Of a stretch of DNA of 64,000 bases, positions 9,343 through 18,286 are shown one piece after another. Location: assembly GCF_009497895.1 (NCBI RefSeq), contig NZ_CP033116.1, positions 2,604,001 to 2,668,000 on the forward strand. The letters are read 5' to 3'. The notes beneath the pieces are model-generated. The model ran no database searches. It had not been told where the DNA came from and saw only the letters and a list, made by a program, of their open reading frames with translations. The DNA is from Halopseudomonas pelagia. GTDB taxonomy: Bacteria > Pseudomonadota > Gammaproteobacteria > Pseudomonadales > Pseudomonadaceae. Position 1 is the first letter of the stretch; each line of letters opens with the position of its first letter. The translations under genes and the position numbers were made by a program.

Positions 9343-10747
9343 GAGTGGACCCCCTTGGCAGACTCGCCAGCGAACGGCTGAATGCCGGGGGCAACTGGTC
9401 ATGCAGCACATGCCCCGAGCCGTTCTTGATAATGGCCATGTCGCGCAGCCAGCGCTCGAACTCGGGGGCGGCTGCCAGGCCAAGTACCCGGCGAGCATAG
9501 AGCGCGTCGTGGAACGAGGTAGTTTGATAATTGAGCATGATGTCGTCGGAGCCGGGAATGCCCATGATGAACGAGCAGCCGGCCACCCCCAGCAGGGTCA
9601 GCAGGTTGTCCATGTCGTTCTGGTCGGCTTCGGCATGGTTGGTGTAGCAGACGTCACAGCCCATCGGCAGGCCGAGCAGCTTGCCGCAGAAGTGATCCTC
9701 CAGTCCGGCGCGAATGATTTCCTTGCCGTCGAACAAATACTCGGGGCCGATAAAACCGACCACGGTGTTGATCAAAAGCGGGTCGAAGCGCCGGGCAACG
9801 GCATAGGCGCGTGCTTCGCAGGTTTGCTGGTCCAGCCCATGATGGGCGTTGGCCGAGAGTGCGCTGCCCTGGCCGGTCTCGAAATACATCACATTGTTGC
9901 CGACCGTGCCGCGCTTGAGCGGCAGCGCCGCCTGCTGGGCCTCCGCCAGAATTGCCAGATCAAAACCAAAGGAGCTGTTGGTGGCTTCGGTACCGCCGAT
10001 GGACTGGAATACCAGATCGACCGGTGCGCCCAGTTCAATGGCTTCGAGGGTATTGGTCACATGGGTCAGCACGCAGGACTGGGTAGGTATCGCGTACTTT
10101 TGGATTACGTCGTCCATCAATTTGAGCAGCTTGACCGTCTGGGACACGTTGTCGGTGGCCGGGTTGATGCCGATCACCGCGTCGCCGCTGCCGTAGAGCA
10201 GACCGTCAAGGATGCTGGCGGCGATGCCATTCATGTCGTCGGTCGGGTGGTTCGGCTGCAAGCGAGTGGACAGATGACCAGGAAGGCCGATGGTGTTGCG
10301 AAAGGCGGTGGACACATGGCATTTCTTCGCCACCAGAATCAGGTCCTGATTACGCATCAGCTTGCTGACCGCTGCGGCCATTTCTGGCGTGACGCCCATG
10401 CGAATGCTCGCCAACATTTCCGGCGTGGCCCGATCACTGAGTAACCAGTTGCGGAAGTCACCCACCGTCAGATGCGCAATGGGCGCAAAGGCGCGTTGAT
10501 CGTGGCTGTCGATGATCAGCCGGGTGACTTCGTCGCTCTCGTAAGGGACCAGCGCCTCATTGAGGAAGGTCTTCAACGGCAGATCAGCCAACGCCATCTG
10601 CGCTACTGCGCGCTCTTCGGCCGACTCGGCGATCACGCCAGCCAGCCGATCGCCGGAACGCGCTGGTGTGGCCTTGGCCATCAACTCAGCCAGGCAGCGA
10701 AACTGGTAAGTGGTGCTGCCGAGTACGTAGCGGTAATGCGTGCCCAT
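9335..10747 (-). CDS. eutB: ethanolamine ammonia-lyase large subunit
   Basis: A 470-residue catalytic TIM-barrel subunit, full length for EutB. The N-terminus (MGTHYRYVLGSTTYQFRCL) and the internal FDGKEIIRAGLEDHFCGKLLGLPMG-type region (near 'GPEYLFDGKEIIRAGLED') are diagnostic. It works with EutC and adenosylcobalamin. No microcompartment shell genes, reactivase (eutA) or cobalamin genes lie nearby, so this is the short, soluble type of ethanolamine degradation. The 219-bp region to the divergent AraC gene should hold its promoter; I saw no cobalamin riboswitch there. Confidence 0.94.
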   Translation of the reverse strand: MGTHYRYVLGSTTYQFRCLAELMAKATPARSGDRLAGVIAESAEERAVAQMALADLPLKTFLNEALVPYESDEVTRLIIDSHDQRAFAPIAHLTVGDFRNWLLSDRATPEMLASIRMGVTPEMAAAVSKLMRNQDLILVAKKCHVSTAFRNTIGLPGHLSTRLQPNHPTDDMNGIAASILDGLLYGSGDAVIGINPATDNVSQTVKLLKLMDDVIQKYAIPTQSCVLTHVTNTLEAIELGAPVDLVFQSIGGTEATNSSFGFDLAILAEAQQAALPLKRGTVGNNVMYFETGQGSALSANAHHGLDQQTCEARAYAVARRFDPLLINTVVGFIGPEYLFDGKEIIRAGLEDHFCGKLLGLPMGCDVCYTNHAEADQNDMDNLLTLLGVAGCSFIMGIPGSDDIMLNYQTTSFHDALYARRVLGLAAAPEFERWLRDMAIIKNGSGHVLHDQLPPAFSRSLASLPRGSTHA

Positions 10748-10966
10748 GTTCTGAATACTCCCGCCGTAGAGGCTCTATTTGGCTAAATAAACACTACGGG
10801 AAGGCTCAGAAGGGTCGCTATCAAGTTTTGGCAAATCGTATTGCGCCAATACCGCACTGGACTGTGAATTGCATGAATCCAGGTAGAGCAAACCCGCATT
10901 CCAGAGCTTTTTGCCCCAATGGCAGAGCTGGCGGGGGTTAGATACCTATGCGATACGGAGGCAAAG

Positions 10967-11947
10967 ATGCTTTGGGCGCAACCGGATGCACCGCAGGATC
11001 GCAGCCGCCCCCAGGCTGCACTAGACAAGTGCATTGCCGAGTCCCGCGATGCGGACCAGCATGCCGGCAACCTGAGCAACTGGCTGCAGGAATATGATCA
11101 GCTGGGCGAGGGCGAATTCTACGGGCGCGTTGAAGAACTGACCTTCGATCGCCTGCAGGTGTTCAGCGAACACACCAGCAAGGCACTGCGCCAACAATGT
11201 AACGTCTGGCCAAATGCGATCTGGCTCGGTATTCCAGTTGACGAGCAGGGTTGCCGGATCAACGGGCTGCCGGTCAGCGATACCACCATCATGTGCCGCC
11301 CGGGCAATCGGGATTTCGAACTGGTGACGCCAGAAACCTTCGATATTCTGGGTATTGTGGTGGACCGCGACCTGTTGCATCGTGCGGCCGATATACAGGG
11401 GGTTGCACTACCGGAGAGCCGCCTGGAACAATCGCGCCTGACCCTGCCCGCCGACACCCTGGCAGACTTGCGCTTTGTGCTGAAGCGCTTGATCGGCTCG
11501 GCAATGCCGTTGGCAGCGAAAAAGCACTCACAGGATCTGGTGATGATGGCGTTGTTACAAGTACTGCAAGGGGAAGGCCCTGCTCCCGAGCGTATCCCGA
11601 GCTATGCTCATCGCAAGGCCGTGGTAGACCGAATCAAAGGCTATATGGCAGCGCATGGCGATGCTCCAGTAACCATGACCGAGCTGTGTGAGCTGGCCCA
11701 CGTCAGTCGGCGCACCTTACAGTACAGCTTCGAGACCATTCTGGGCATCAGCCCGTTGCGTTTCCTGCGGGTCACTCGCTTGAACCAGGCGCGGCGGGCG
11801 TTGGCAGAGGCGGGCTCTGGGCGTACGGTCACAGAAATCTCTGCTGAATTTGGATTCTGGCATGCCGGGCAGTTCGCCAAGGATTACAAGCAACTGTTCG
11901 CAGAGAGTCCTTCGGAGACTCTTAGACGCAGCCAGCGCCTCAATTAA
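10967..11947 (+). CDS. AraC-family regulator, probable ethanolamine regulator
   Basis: A 326-residue regulator with a C-terminal AraC/XylS DNA-binding domain (two helix-turn-helix units, roughly residues 225-320, ending in a GFWHAGQFAKDYKQLFAESP segment typical of the family). The N-terminal sensing half is divergent. It is transcribed away from eutB-eutC-eat, so control of that operon is the natural inference, by analogy with EutR. The ATG at 10967 is preceded by CGGAGG 6 nt upstream; an earlier in-frame ATG at 10919 lacks such a site. Confidence 0.82.
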   Translation: MLWAQPDAPQDRSRPQAALDKCIAESRDADQHAGNLSNWLQEYDQLGEGEFYGRVEELTFDRLQVFSEHTSKALRQQCNVWPNAIWLGIPVDEQGCRINGLPVSDTTIMCRPGNRDFELVTPETFDILGIVVDRDLLHRAADIQGVALPESRLEQSRLTLPADTLADLRFVLKRLIGSAMPLAAKKHSQDLVMMALLQVLQGEGPAPERIPSYAHRKAVVDRIKGYMAAHGDAPVTMTELCELAHVSRRTLQYSFETILGISPLRFLRVTRLNQARRALAEAGSGRTVTEISAEFGFWHAGQFAKDYKQLFAESPSETLRRSQRLN

Positions 11948-12015
11948 AATCGAACTTGCCGCGCGTTGTTGTATCTCATCAGGTAGGCCATCCCATTTTC
12001 GGCCTCGGAGAGATA

Positions 12016-12186
12016 ATGATGAGCAATGAACAAAAATTGCCTGGTGAAAAGGGCGTCCCCGACGAGAAGTTTCCCGGCAAGGATCAGGAGAAAGATCTGG
12101 AAGGCCCGGTGGAAGGTGATGATCTGGATGTGATCGACGCCGAAAAAATTGGCGAGAACATGGACGAGGTCGAGCGCGGCAAATAA
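12016..12186 (+). CDS. small acidic hypothetical protein
   Basis: A 56-residue hydrophilic, strongly acidic protein without a signal peptide or membrane segment. Two adjacent ATGs begin the frame; GGAG lies 6 nt before the first. A perfect 12-bp hairpin terminator starts 35 bp after the stop, which supports an independent short transcript. I recognise no family and infer no function. Confidence 0.6.
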   Translation: MMSNEQKLPGEKGVPDEKFPGKDQEKDLEGPVEGDDLDVIDAEKIGENMDEVERGK

Positions 12187-12221
12187 TCCCGCTCCGTGTT
12201 TTACCAGAAAGTTCTGAAACG

Positions 12222-12247
12222 AGAAAACCCGCCAAGGCGGGTTTTCT
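12222..12247. terminator. bidirectional intrinsic terminator
   Basis: A perfect 12-bp inverted repeat (AGAAAACCCGCC / GGCGGGTTTTCT) with a 2-nt loop and T/A-rich ends on both sides. It lies between the small acidic gene (plus strand) and the Gln/Tyr-rich lipoprotein gene (minus strand), which converge here, so it can stop both transcripts. Confidence 0.85.
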
Positions 12248-12271
12248 GTTATCTGGGCTGCGGTTGGTCGA

Positions 12272-12868
12272 TCAATAACGCTCTGAGCGCTGCTGACGAA
12301 TACCGCCACCGTAGTTGCGGTTGTGGTTCTCCCGCGGGCTCTTCTGGTAATACTGCCTTTGCGGTTGCTGGGTAATACGTTCGCGGTTCTGATTCCAGGT
12401 TTCCAGTTTTGGAATGCGCTGCGAACGATACTGGCGCTGCTGTGAGCTGTAGTCCGGGCGTTGATACTGCTCATAGCGCTGATGATTGGGCCGCTGATGT
12501 TGCGGACGCGGATCACGGTACTTGTTGTACTTGGGTTTTTGCGAATACCGGGGGTGTTGATAGTGCTGCGGCCGCTGCTGATGATAACGCGGCTGCTGGT
12601 GTTGATGGCCAGGGTAGTAATTGTACTGCTGTACCTGACCCGTCTGGCCATAGACCCGTGAACCCTGGCTGTATAGCTGACGGTGCGGCTGTTGCACCAC
12701 GATCACCCGCGGCTGCGATTGATAGGCCTGCGGGTGCTGGACGTACACACCCTGCTTGTAACCACCATGATGCGCAGACTCGCGCGGGCTGGCGTAGGGG
12801 TTGTTGGCGCAAGCACTGAGCACCAAGGTTGAAATGCCCACAAGGGCGACACTACGGAGTATGTTCAT
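12272..12868 (-). CDS. Gln/Tyr/Arg/His-rich lipoprotein
   Basis: A 198-residue putative lipoprotein with signal and lipobox LVLSAC (Cys20). The mature part is low-complexity, dominated by Q, Y, R, H, P and N. It has many short Tyr/Gln-Arg patches and is strongly basic. No catalytic domain is visible. Such a chain should be disordered and could bind polyanions such as LPS, DNA or exopolysaccharide, but this is inference. A TGTAAA-N6-TTTACA palindrome about 100 bp upstream may be an operator. Confidence 0.75.
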   Translation of the reverse strand: MNILRSVALVGISTLVLSACANNPYASPRESAHHGGYKQGVYVQHPQAYQSQPRVIVVQQPHRQLYSQGSRVYGQTGQVQQYNYYPGHQHQQPRYHQQRPQHYQHPRYSQKPKYNKYRDPRPQHQRPNHQRYEQYQRPDYSSQQRQYRSQRIPKLETWNQNRERITQQPQRQYYQKSPRENHNRNYGGGIRQQRSERY

Positions 12869-12971
12869 CTGGCTGTCTCGCTTCGGTCAGACCGCGTGAT
12901 TACCGGCGTCTGATGCATCCTGCAGCGCGGGGATTATTCATATGACCGCAAAACGAACATAAAAACTGCAT

Positions 12972-12989
12972 TGTAAATGTAACTTTACA
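12972..12989. promoter_or_regulatory. candidate operator palindrome TGTAAA-N6-TTTACA
   Basis: An exact 6-bp inverted repeat with 6-nt spacer in an AT-rich patch between the end of the chemoreceptor gene and the Gln/Tyr-rich lipoprotein gene. Its position about 105 bp upstream of the lipoprotein start fits a regulator site, but no known binding consensus was recognised. Confidence 0.35.
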
Positions 12990-13018
12990 TAGATTTACTC
13001 TGCGTTTGCATCCGCACC

Positions 13019-13044
13019 ACTACAAGGTGCTTACACCTTGTAGT
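13019..13044 (-). repeat. perfect hairpin with the chemoreceptor stop codon in its loop
   Basis: An 11-bp perfect inverted repeat (ACTACAAGGTG / CACCTTGTAGT) with a 4-nt loop. On the minus strand the TAA stop of the chemoreceptor gene lies in the loop. No U-tract follows, so it is more likely an mRNA 3'-end stabiliser or a weak or factor-assisted terminator than a classic intrinsic terminator. Confidence 0.55.
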
Positions 13045-14953
13045 ACGCCAACAGGGTGCGCAATTGCTCGGCCAGCTGTGTCAGATTCTGGCTGGCATCC
13101 CGAGTCTGAGCGACCAGCTCCCCGTTCTTGAGCGCTTCATCACTGATGCGCAGCACGTTACGGTTGATCTCTTCGGCGACCTGACTTTGCTCCTCAGCCG
13201 CACTGGCAATCTCGGTATTGACCTGGTTAATGCGCGAGACCGCGCTCATCACATCCGCGAACGCAGTCCCGGCGCCCTGAGCTGCCGAAGCGTTATTGAC
13301 TGCTAGATTGCGGTTTTCAGCCATCATGGAAGAAGAGCGCGCGACGCCCTGTTGCACGCGTTCGATCATGCCGCGAATCTGTTCGGTAGATGCTTGCGTG
13401 CGCTTGGCTAATGAGCGTACTTCATCGGCGACAACCGCAAAGCCTCGGCCCTGTTCTCCGGCACGGGCGGCTTCAATTGCCGCATTGAGCGCCAATAGGT
13501 TGGTCTGGCCGGCAATGTTCACAATCACCTCCAGCACCGAGCCTATGTCGTCGCTGGCTGATGCAAGCTCTTCCATGACGGCCATTGATGCCGAAATTTC
13601 CTCTGCCTGATTCTCGATCCTGCCAATCGTTTTTGTCAGCGTATCCTTGCCGTCTAGCGCTTGAGCGCTGGCTTGATTGGCGGCGTCCTCTCCGGTTGCG
13701 GCGCTTTGCGCAACACTTTGCGCAGTCAGGCTCATCTCATGCATGGCCGTTGCGACCATTTCGGTTTCCCGGTTCTGCACGCTGATCGACTTGCTGGACT
13801 GCTCTGCAACCTGAGCCAGCTCGTTGGCCTGTTGCAGCAGCGTGCTGGAAGAGGCCAAAGCCTCGCGAATGGTATGTTGAATGCGGTCGAGCAGTCGATC
13901 GAACGCCCGGGCCAATATGCCGAACTCGTCTTTGTTGAGACTGTTGAAACGCACGGTCAGATCACCATTGCCGTCGGCAATATCCTCAATGGCTTTGATA
14001 TTGGCGTTCAACGGCCTTGCGACCATCAGGTTCATGAGCACGCCGATGCAGATGGCAAGCACTATTCCGCCGAGGATGATCATGGCAGCAACGGAGAGAG
14101 AACTGGCTATGACCTGTTCGCGGATTTCTGCTATTGAATGGCCGGTGATGATTTCATAACCCCAGGGCGCGAAGCTTCGCCGCTCGATATGCCAGTCGTC
14201 GCTGTTGCCCTGCACTGCGTCGCTGATCTGAACGTCAGTCAGGTGGTCGGAATGCATTCTGATGTTGCCTTGCGGATCGCGCAGGGCGACAAACCCGGTT
14301 TCGAGGATGCGTGCCGCAGAGATGGCCTCGGAAAGCGCACTCAGGTCGGCCGAGTAGCCGACATACCAGATACCTATTGTGCGCCCGCGTGCATCCTTGA
14401 TCGGCTCATAGCCGGTAAGGTAGGGCTGGCCCAATATGTCGACTTGACCGTAAAAAGCCTGGTCAGAGAGCACAGCCTTGATTGCGGCGCCGTTCGGATC
14501 GAGCTGAGTGCCGATGGCCCGCTGGCCATCGCGCAACACATTGGTGGAGACGCGGACGAAATCATCGCCTTGCCTGGAAAACAGCGTAGCGGTGCCACCC
14601 ATGATGGCGGTCACACCGTCTACCAGATCGAAGCTGTTTGCCTGCTCTACATCACCCAGTAGCAATTGCGGGGCAGAAACCGCGCCCACGCTGACGTTGC
14701 CGGCCAGCTCCGCCTCACCAAGCTGGGTGCCACGTTGAATCAGCAGTTGCATGCTGTTCTTGACGCGTTCGCTCATGATGGAATTGGTCAGGCCGAGAAG
14801 CCTGATGACTTCTTCCTGGCGGCCGGATGCTTCCGCTTGCGCCAGACTGCTGATCTTGTCTCTTTGCGTAACAGAACTGAGAGCCACTGCGCCGACGACG
14901 AAAACCAGCAGCAAGCAGGTCAGTGTAAGAACAAATTTTTTCTGAAGTGTCAT
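13031..14953 (-). CDS. methyl-accepting chemotaxis protein with periplasmic Cache domain
   Basis: A 640-residue chemoreceptor. An N-terminal membrane helix (about 8-28) is followed by a large periplasmic region (~30-280) resembling the Cache_3-Cache_2 fusion, with patterns such as [20 protein letters not shown] and [12 protein letters not shown] second helix (~285-310), a HAMP domain, and the cytoplasmic signalling domain follow. The signalling hairpin tip [20 protein letters not shown] is intact. It should link an extracellular small-molecule signal to CheA/CheW. The ligand is unknown; no che genes are nearby. Confidence 0.9.
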   Translation of the reverse strand: MTLQKKFVLTLTCLLLVFVVGAVALSSVTQRDKISSLAQAEASGRQEEVIRLLGLTNSIMSERVKNSMQLLIQRGTQLGEAELAGNVSVGAVSAPQLLLGDVEQANSFDLVDGVTAIMGGTATLFSRQGDDFVRVSTNVLRDGQRAIGTQLDPNGAAIKAVLSDQAFYGQVDILGQPYLTGYEPIKDARGRTIGIWYVGYSADLSALSEAISAARILETGFVALRDPQGNIRMHSDHLTDVQISDAVQGNSDDWHIERRSFAPWGYEIITGHSIAEIREQVIASSLSVAAMIILGGIVLAICIGVLMNLMVARPLNANIKAIEDIADGNGDLTVRFNSLNKDEFGILARAFDRLLDRIQHTIREALASSSTLLQQANELAQVAEQSSKSISVQNRETEMVATAMHEMSLTAQSVAQSAATGEDAANQASAQALDGKDTLTKTIGRIENQAEEISASMAVMEELASASDDIGSVLEVIVNIAGQTNLLALNAAIEAARAGEQGRGFAVVADEVRSLAKRTQASTEQIRGMIERVQQGVARSSSMMAENRNLAVNNASAAQGAGTAFADVMSAVSRINQVNTEIASAAEEQSQVAEEINRNVLRISDEALKNGELVAQTRDASQNLTQLAEQLRTLLAYYKV

Positions 14954-15102
14954 GAGTCTTCCATGTCAGACAATGCACCAGGCATCGTTAAAATCGAGTA
15001 TAGGCGGCTGAGCCAGGGCATGCTTTATACACGTAACGTGCCGCTTTGAATAACAGGCTATGATGCATTCATTACAGGATGGTTTTGACTTGGGGAAGAG
15101 AC

Positions 15103-16002
15103 ATGGATTGGCGAGGTCGGCGGCAGAGCCGCAATGTGGACGATAGACGTGGCCAGCCTATGCGCGGAGCCGGTGGTGCTGGCGGCGTGCTGTTGCTGCT
15201 CAGATTCCTGCCAATGATGCTGCGCAGCAAAATCGGGCGCGTGGTGCTGGTATTGGGCGTGCTGGTGTTTTTTGGCGCACGCCTGCTCGGTATTGACCTG
15301 CTTCAGGTCATTGACGGTGGCGCGCCAACCGCTGCTCAGCCGACGCAGGAATTTACCCCCCAGGAGCAGGAGCTGGCCGAGTTTGTGTCCGTGGTGCTGG
15401 CGGATACCGAGGATACCTGGAACAACATTTTTGCCGCCTCCGGCGAGCGCTACCAGGAACCACGTCTGGTGCTGTTTTCCAACCGGGTAAATTCAGCCTG
15501 CGGTACGGCCAGTTCGGCCGTGGGGCCTTTCTATTGCCCGGCAGACAATCAGGTCTATCTGGACCTGGTGTTTTTCCGTGATCTCAAGTCGCAACTGGGT
15601 GCGCCGGGCGACTTTGCCCAGGCTTATGTGATTGCCCATGAAGTGGGTCACCATGTGCAGAATCTGATGGGTATCAGCCAGAAGGTACGTGCTGCTGGTG
15701 CTGGCAAAAGCTCAGCGCAGGTCAATGAACTGTCGGTGCGCCAGGAGCTGCAGGCCGATTGCTTTGCCGGTGTGTGGGGCCACAACGCGGATAACCAGCA
15801 ACTGCTTGATGAGGGCGATCTGGAGGAGGCATTGACCGCGGCGTCGGCCATTGGCGATGACCGCCTGCAACGTCGAGGTGGCGGCGATGTGGTGCCAGAC
15901 AGCTTTACCCATGGCACGTCCGAGCAACGTATGACCTGGTTCAAGCGCGGCTTTGCCAGCGGTGATGTGGGTCAGTGTGACAGCTTTAGTGCGCAGATTT
16001 AG
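15103..16002 (+). CDS. YpfJ-type neutral zinc metallopeptidase
   Basis: A 299-residue protein of the YpfJ/zinc metallopeptidase family. A charged Arg/Gly-rich N-terminus is followed by one membrane helix (about 45-66), then a domain with the zinc motif HEVGHH at 179-184 and a downstream conserved QADCFAGVW containing the likely third ligand. The ATG at 15103 has GAAGAG just upstream; the longer in-frame GTG-type extension is not supported. Its 3' end overlaps the convergent helicase gene by 17 bp. Substrates are unknown. Confidence 0.85.
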   Translation: MDWRGRRQSRNVDDRRGQPMRGAGGAGGVLLLLRFLPMMLRSKIGRVVLVLGVLVFFGARLLGIDLLQVIDGGAPTAAQPTQEFTPQEQELAEFVSVVLADTEDTWNNIFAASGERYQEPRLVLFSNRVNSACGTASSAVGPFYCPADNQVYLDLVFFRDLKSQLGAPGDFAQAYVIAHEVGHHVQNLMGISQKVRAAGAGKSSAQVNELSVRQELQADCFAGVWGHNADNQQLLDEGDLEEALTAASAIGDDRLQRRGGGDVVPDSFTHGTSEQRMTWFKRGFASGDVGQCDSFSAQI

Positions 16003-18286
16003 GCGGGGGTAATTGTTGACTGAACTTATATCGGGCCGGGCGCCACCATTGTGGCAGAAGCTCTTTCACCGCCGGTTGGATGTATCGGTCGTCCAGTAAA
16101 TACACCACTCCCTGGTCGTCGGTAGTTCTGATAACCCTGCCGGCGGCTTGTACCACTTTTTGCAGCCCGGGATAGAGGTAGGTGTAGTTGTAACCATTAC
16201 CAAACATCGCCTCCATGCGATTGCGGATCTCTTCGTTGATCGGATTGATCTGGGGTAGCCCCAAGGTCGCTATAAAGGCGCCTATCAGCCGGTCCCCGGG
16301 CAGGTCAATACCTTCACCAAAGGCGCCGCCCAGTACGGCGAAACCTATTCCCTGGGACTCCAGATGAAATCGCGAAAGGAAATACGAACGCTCGACTTCA
16401 TTCATGCTGCGCGACTGCGCCCACACCGGGATCTGCGGGTAGTCCTTGGCGAACTGATCCATCGCTTGCTGCAGGTAAGCGTAGCTACTGAAAAATGCCA
16501 GATAATTCCCCGGTCGGCGCTGGAACTGGTCGGCCATCAACTGAGCGATGGGCTTCAGGCTGGACTGGCGGTGCAGGTAGCGGGTCGACAGGTTGCTGAC
16601 GCTGAGCACTTCCAGCTGCTCTGCGGCAAAGGGCGATTCCACATCAATCCATTGGGTGCTTTCGGGCAGCCCTAGCAAGTCAGCATAATAATTGGCCGGG
16701 CTCAGAGTGGCGGAAAACAGTGTGGTGCTGTGCGCTGCATTGAAACGTTGAGCCAGGAAAGGCGCAGGCACGACGTTGCGCAGGCACAGAATCGAGGTGG
16801 TGCACAGGCTGCTTTCTTCATCGCGGGTAATGTCGAACAGCGAGTGCGGGCCGTAGGCCTCGGCCAGCCGACAGAACAGCATAGCCTGCAGATAGAAGTC
16901 CAGCAGCAGCGTGTGGTTACCGGTAGGTTGGTCGGTCAGGTGATCGGTAATGGCGCTGACGCATTTCTGCAACGCGACAACAAACAGATCGGCCACCGCC
17001 GGATATACCTGGTAGGGCATGATCTGATCCCGGTGCAACTGCTCCCAGTGCCGGCTGACCCGCTCCAGCGCACCTTTGACCCGCCCCGGTACGATGCGGC
17101 TGAGTGCGTGCAAGTCTTCCTGTACCAATTCCGCAGTATACATGCTGCGGCCCCGTTCGATCAGGTTATGCGCTTCATCCACCAGCAGCGTCACTCGCCA
17201 ACCGTTCAGTTGGGTCAGGCCATAGAGCAGGGCGGTCATGTCGAAATAGTAGTTGTAGTCACAAACCACCACATCGGACCAGCGGCACAGCTCCTGGCTC
17301 AGATAATATGGGCAGATCTGATGCGCCAGCGCCACTTGCCGCACTGCTGACTGGTCCAGCCAGTTCAGTTCCACTGCCGCCTGCCGTGCTGCCGGCAGGC
17401 GATCAAAAAAGCCCTGAGCCAGTGGGCAGGAGTCACCGTGGCAGGATCTGTCCGGATATTCGCAAGCCTTACTGCGCGCTACATGTTCCAGTACCCGCAA
17501 CGGCATCGCCGGCTCCTGGCTACGCAGTACCTGCAGGGCATCCAGCCCCAGTTTGCGGCCCGGCGTTTTCGCGGTAAGAAAGAACAGCCGATCGAGCTTC
17601 TGCTCCGGAAAGCTTTTCAGTTGTGGAAACAGCGTGCCCAGCGTTTTACCGATCCCGGTGGTGGCCTGGGCCATCAGGCTGTAACCGTCGCGGGCGGCGC
17701 GGTATACATTTTCTGCCAGTTGCCGCTGGCCACGGCGAAAATCGGGGTAGGGAAAGCGCAACTTTTCCAGACTCTGGTCGCGGGCTTTGCGATGCGCCGT
17801 TTCCTGCTCGGCCCAGGCGATAAACCGGCTGCACAGCAGATCAAAGAAGACTTTCAGGTCCGCAGCGCTGTGCTCTTCGTGAAACACGCTTTCCTGTTGG
17901 GTGATGACGTTGAAGTACACCACCGCCAGGTTGATCTCGGTCAGCTCCTGGGCGCTGCATAGCAACCAACCATAGACTTTGGCCTGAGCCCAGTGCAGCA
18001 GCCGATGGTTTTGCGGAATGCGCGATATGTCGCCGCGGTGGGTTTTGATCTCCTCCAGCAGATTCTGCTCGGGATCATAACCATCAGCACGGCCTGCCAC
18101 TTGCAATCCGGGGTATTCACCGCTCAGGGGCAATTCGGCTATATAGCCGGCCGCGCGTCGGGACACGACCGTATGATGCCCGGTAATCCCTTCCTGGGCC
18201 GTGGGTGACGGGGTGAAACGGAGGTCCAGATCACCTTCCTTGGCCGTGAATTCGCACAGGGCGCGCACCGCAACGCGATAACTCAT
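15986..18286 (-). CDS. XPD/DinG-like helicase with N-terminal RecB-type nuclease domain
   Basis: A 766-residue Rad3-related helicase. The helicase part has Walker A (TTGIGKT, about 209-215), a DEAH box (LLVDEAHN), and a Cys cluster (C..C..C then a later C) between them that fits the Fe-S domain of XPD/DinG. The first ~190 residues carry a PD-(D/E)XK pattern: G-R-A-D (D68), E79-x-K81, then Q101-x3-Y105. These are the RecB/Cas4-type nuclease motifs. The ATG at 18286 overlaps the upstream FAN1-like nuclease gene by 4 bp (ATGA), so both are co-translated. Likely role: unwinding and trimming during DNA damage repair. Confidence 0.85.
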   Translation of the reverse strand: MSYRVAVRALCEFTAKEGDLDLRFTPSPTAQEGITGHHTVVSRRAAGYIAELPLSGEYPGLQVAGRADGYDPEQNLLEEIKTHRGDISRIPQNHRLLHWAQAKVYGWLLCSAQELTEINLAVVYFNVITQQESVFHEEHSAADLKVFFDLLCSRFIAWAEQETAHRKARDQSLEKLRFPYPDFRRGQRQLAENVYRAARDGYSLMAQATTGIGKTLGTLFPQLKSFPEQKLDRLFFLTAKTPGRKLGLDALQVLRSQEPAMPLRVLEHVARSKACEYPDRSCHGDSCPLAQGFFDRLPAARQAAVELNWLDQSAVRQVALAHQICPYYLSQELCRWSDVVVCDYNYYFDMTALLYGLTQLNGWRVTLLVDEAHNLIERGRSMYTAELVQEDLHALSRIVPGRVKGALERVSRHWEQLHRDQIMPYQVYPAVADLFVVALQKCVSAITDHLTDQPTGNHTLLLDFYLQAMLFCRLAEAYGPHSLFDITRDEESSLCTTSILCLRNVVPAPFLAQRFNAAHSTTLFSATLSPANYYADLLGLPESTQWIDVESPFAAEQLEVLSVSNLSTRYLHRQSSLKPIAQLMADQFQRRPGNYLAFFSSYAYLQQAMDQFAKDYPQIPVWAQSRSMNEVERSYFLSRFHLESQGIGFAVLGGAFGEGIDLPGDRLIGAFIATLGLPQINPINEEIRNRMEAMFGNGYNYTYLYPGLQKVVQAAGRVIRTTDDQGVVYLLDDRYIQPAVKELLPQWWRPARYKFSQQLPPPKSAH

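Noticed and set aside
10829..10844. Sigma-54-like TGGCA...TTGC pair upstream of the AraC gene
   Set aside because: The spacing between the GG and GC elements is one base longer than sigma-54 promoters allow.
10748..10966. Possible cobalamin riboswitch before eutB
   Set aside because: No B12-box-like sequence or suitable set of stems was seen; the region is short and looks like a normal divergent promoter.
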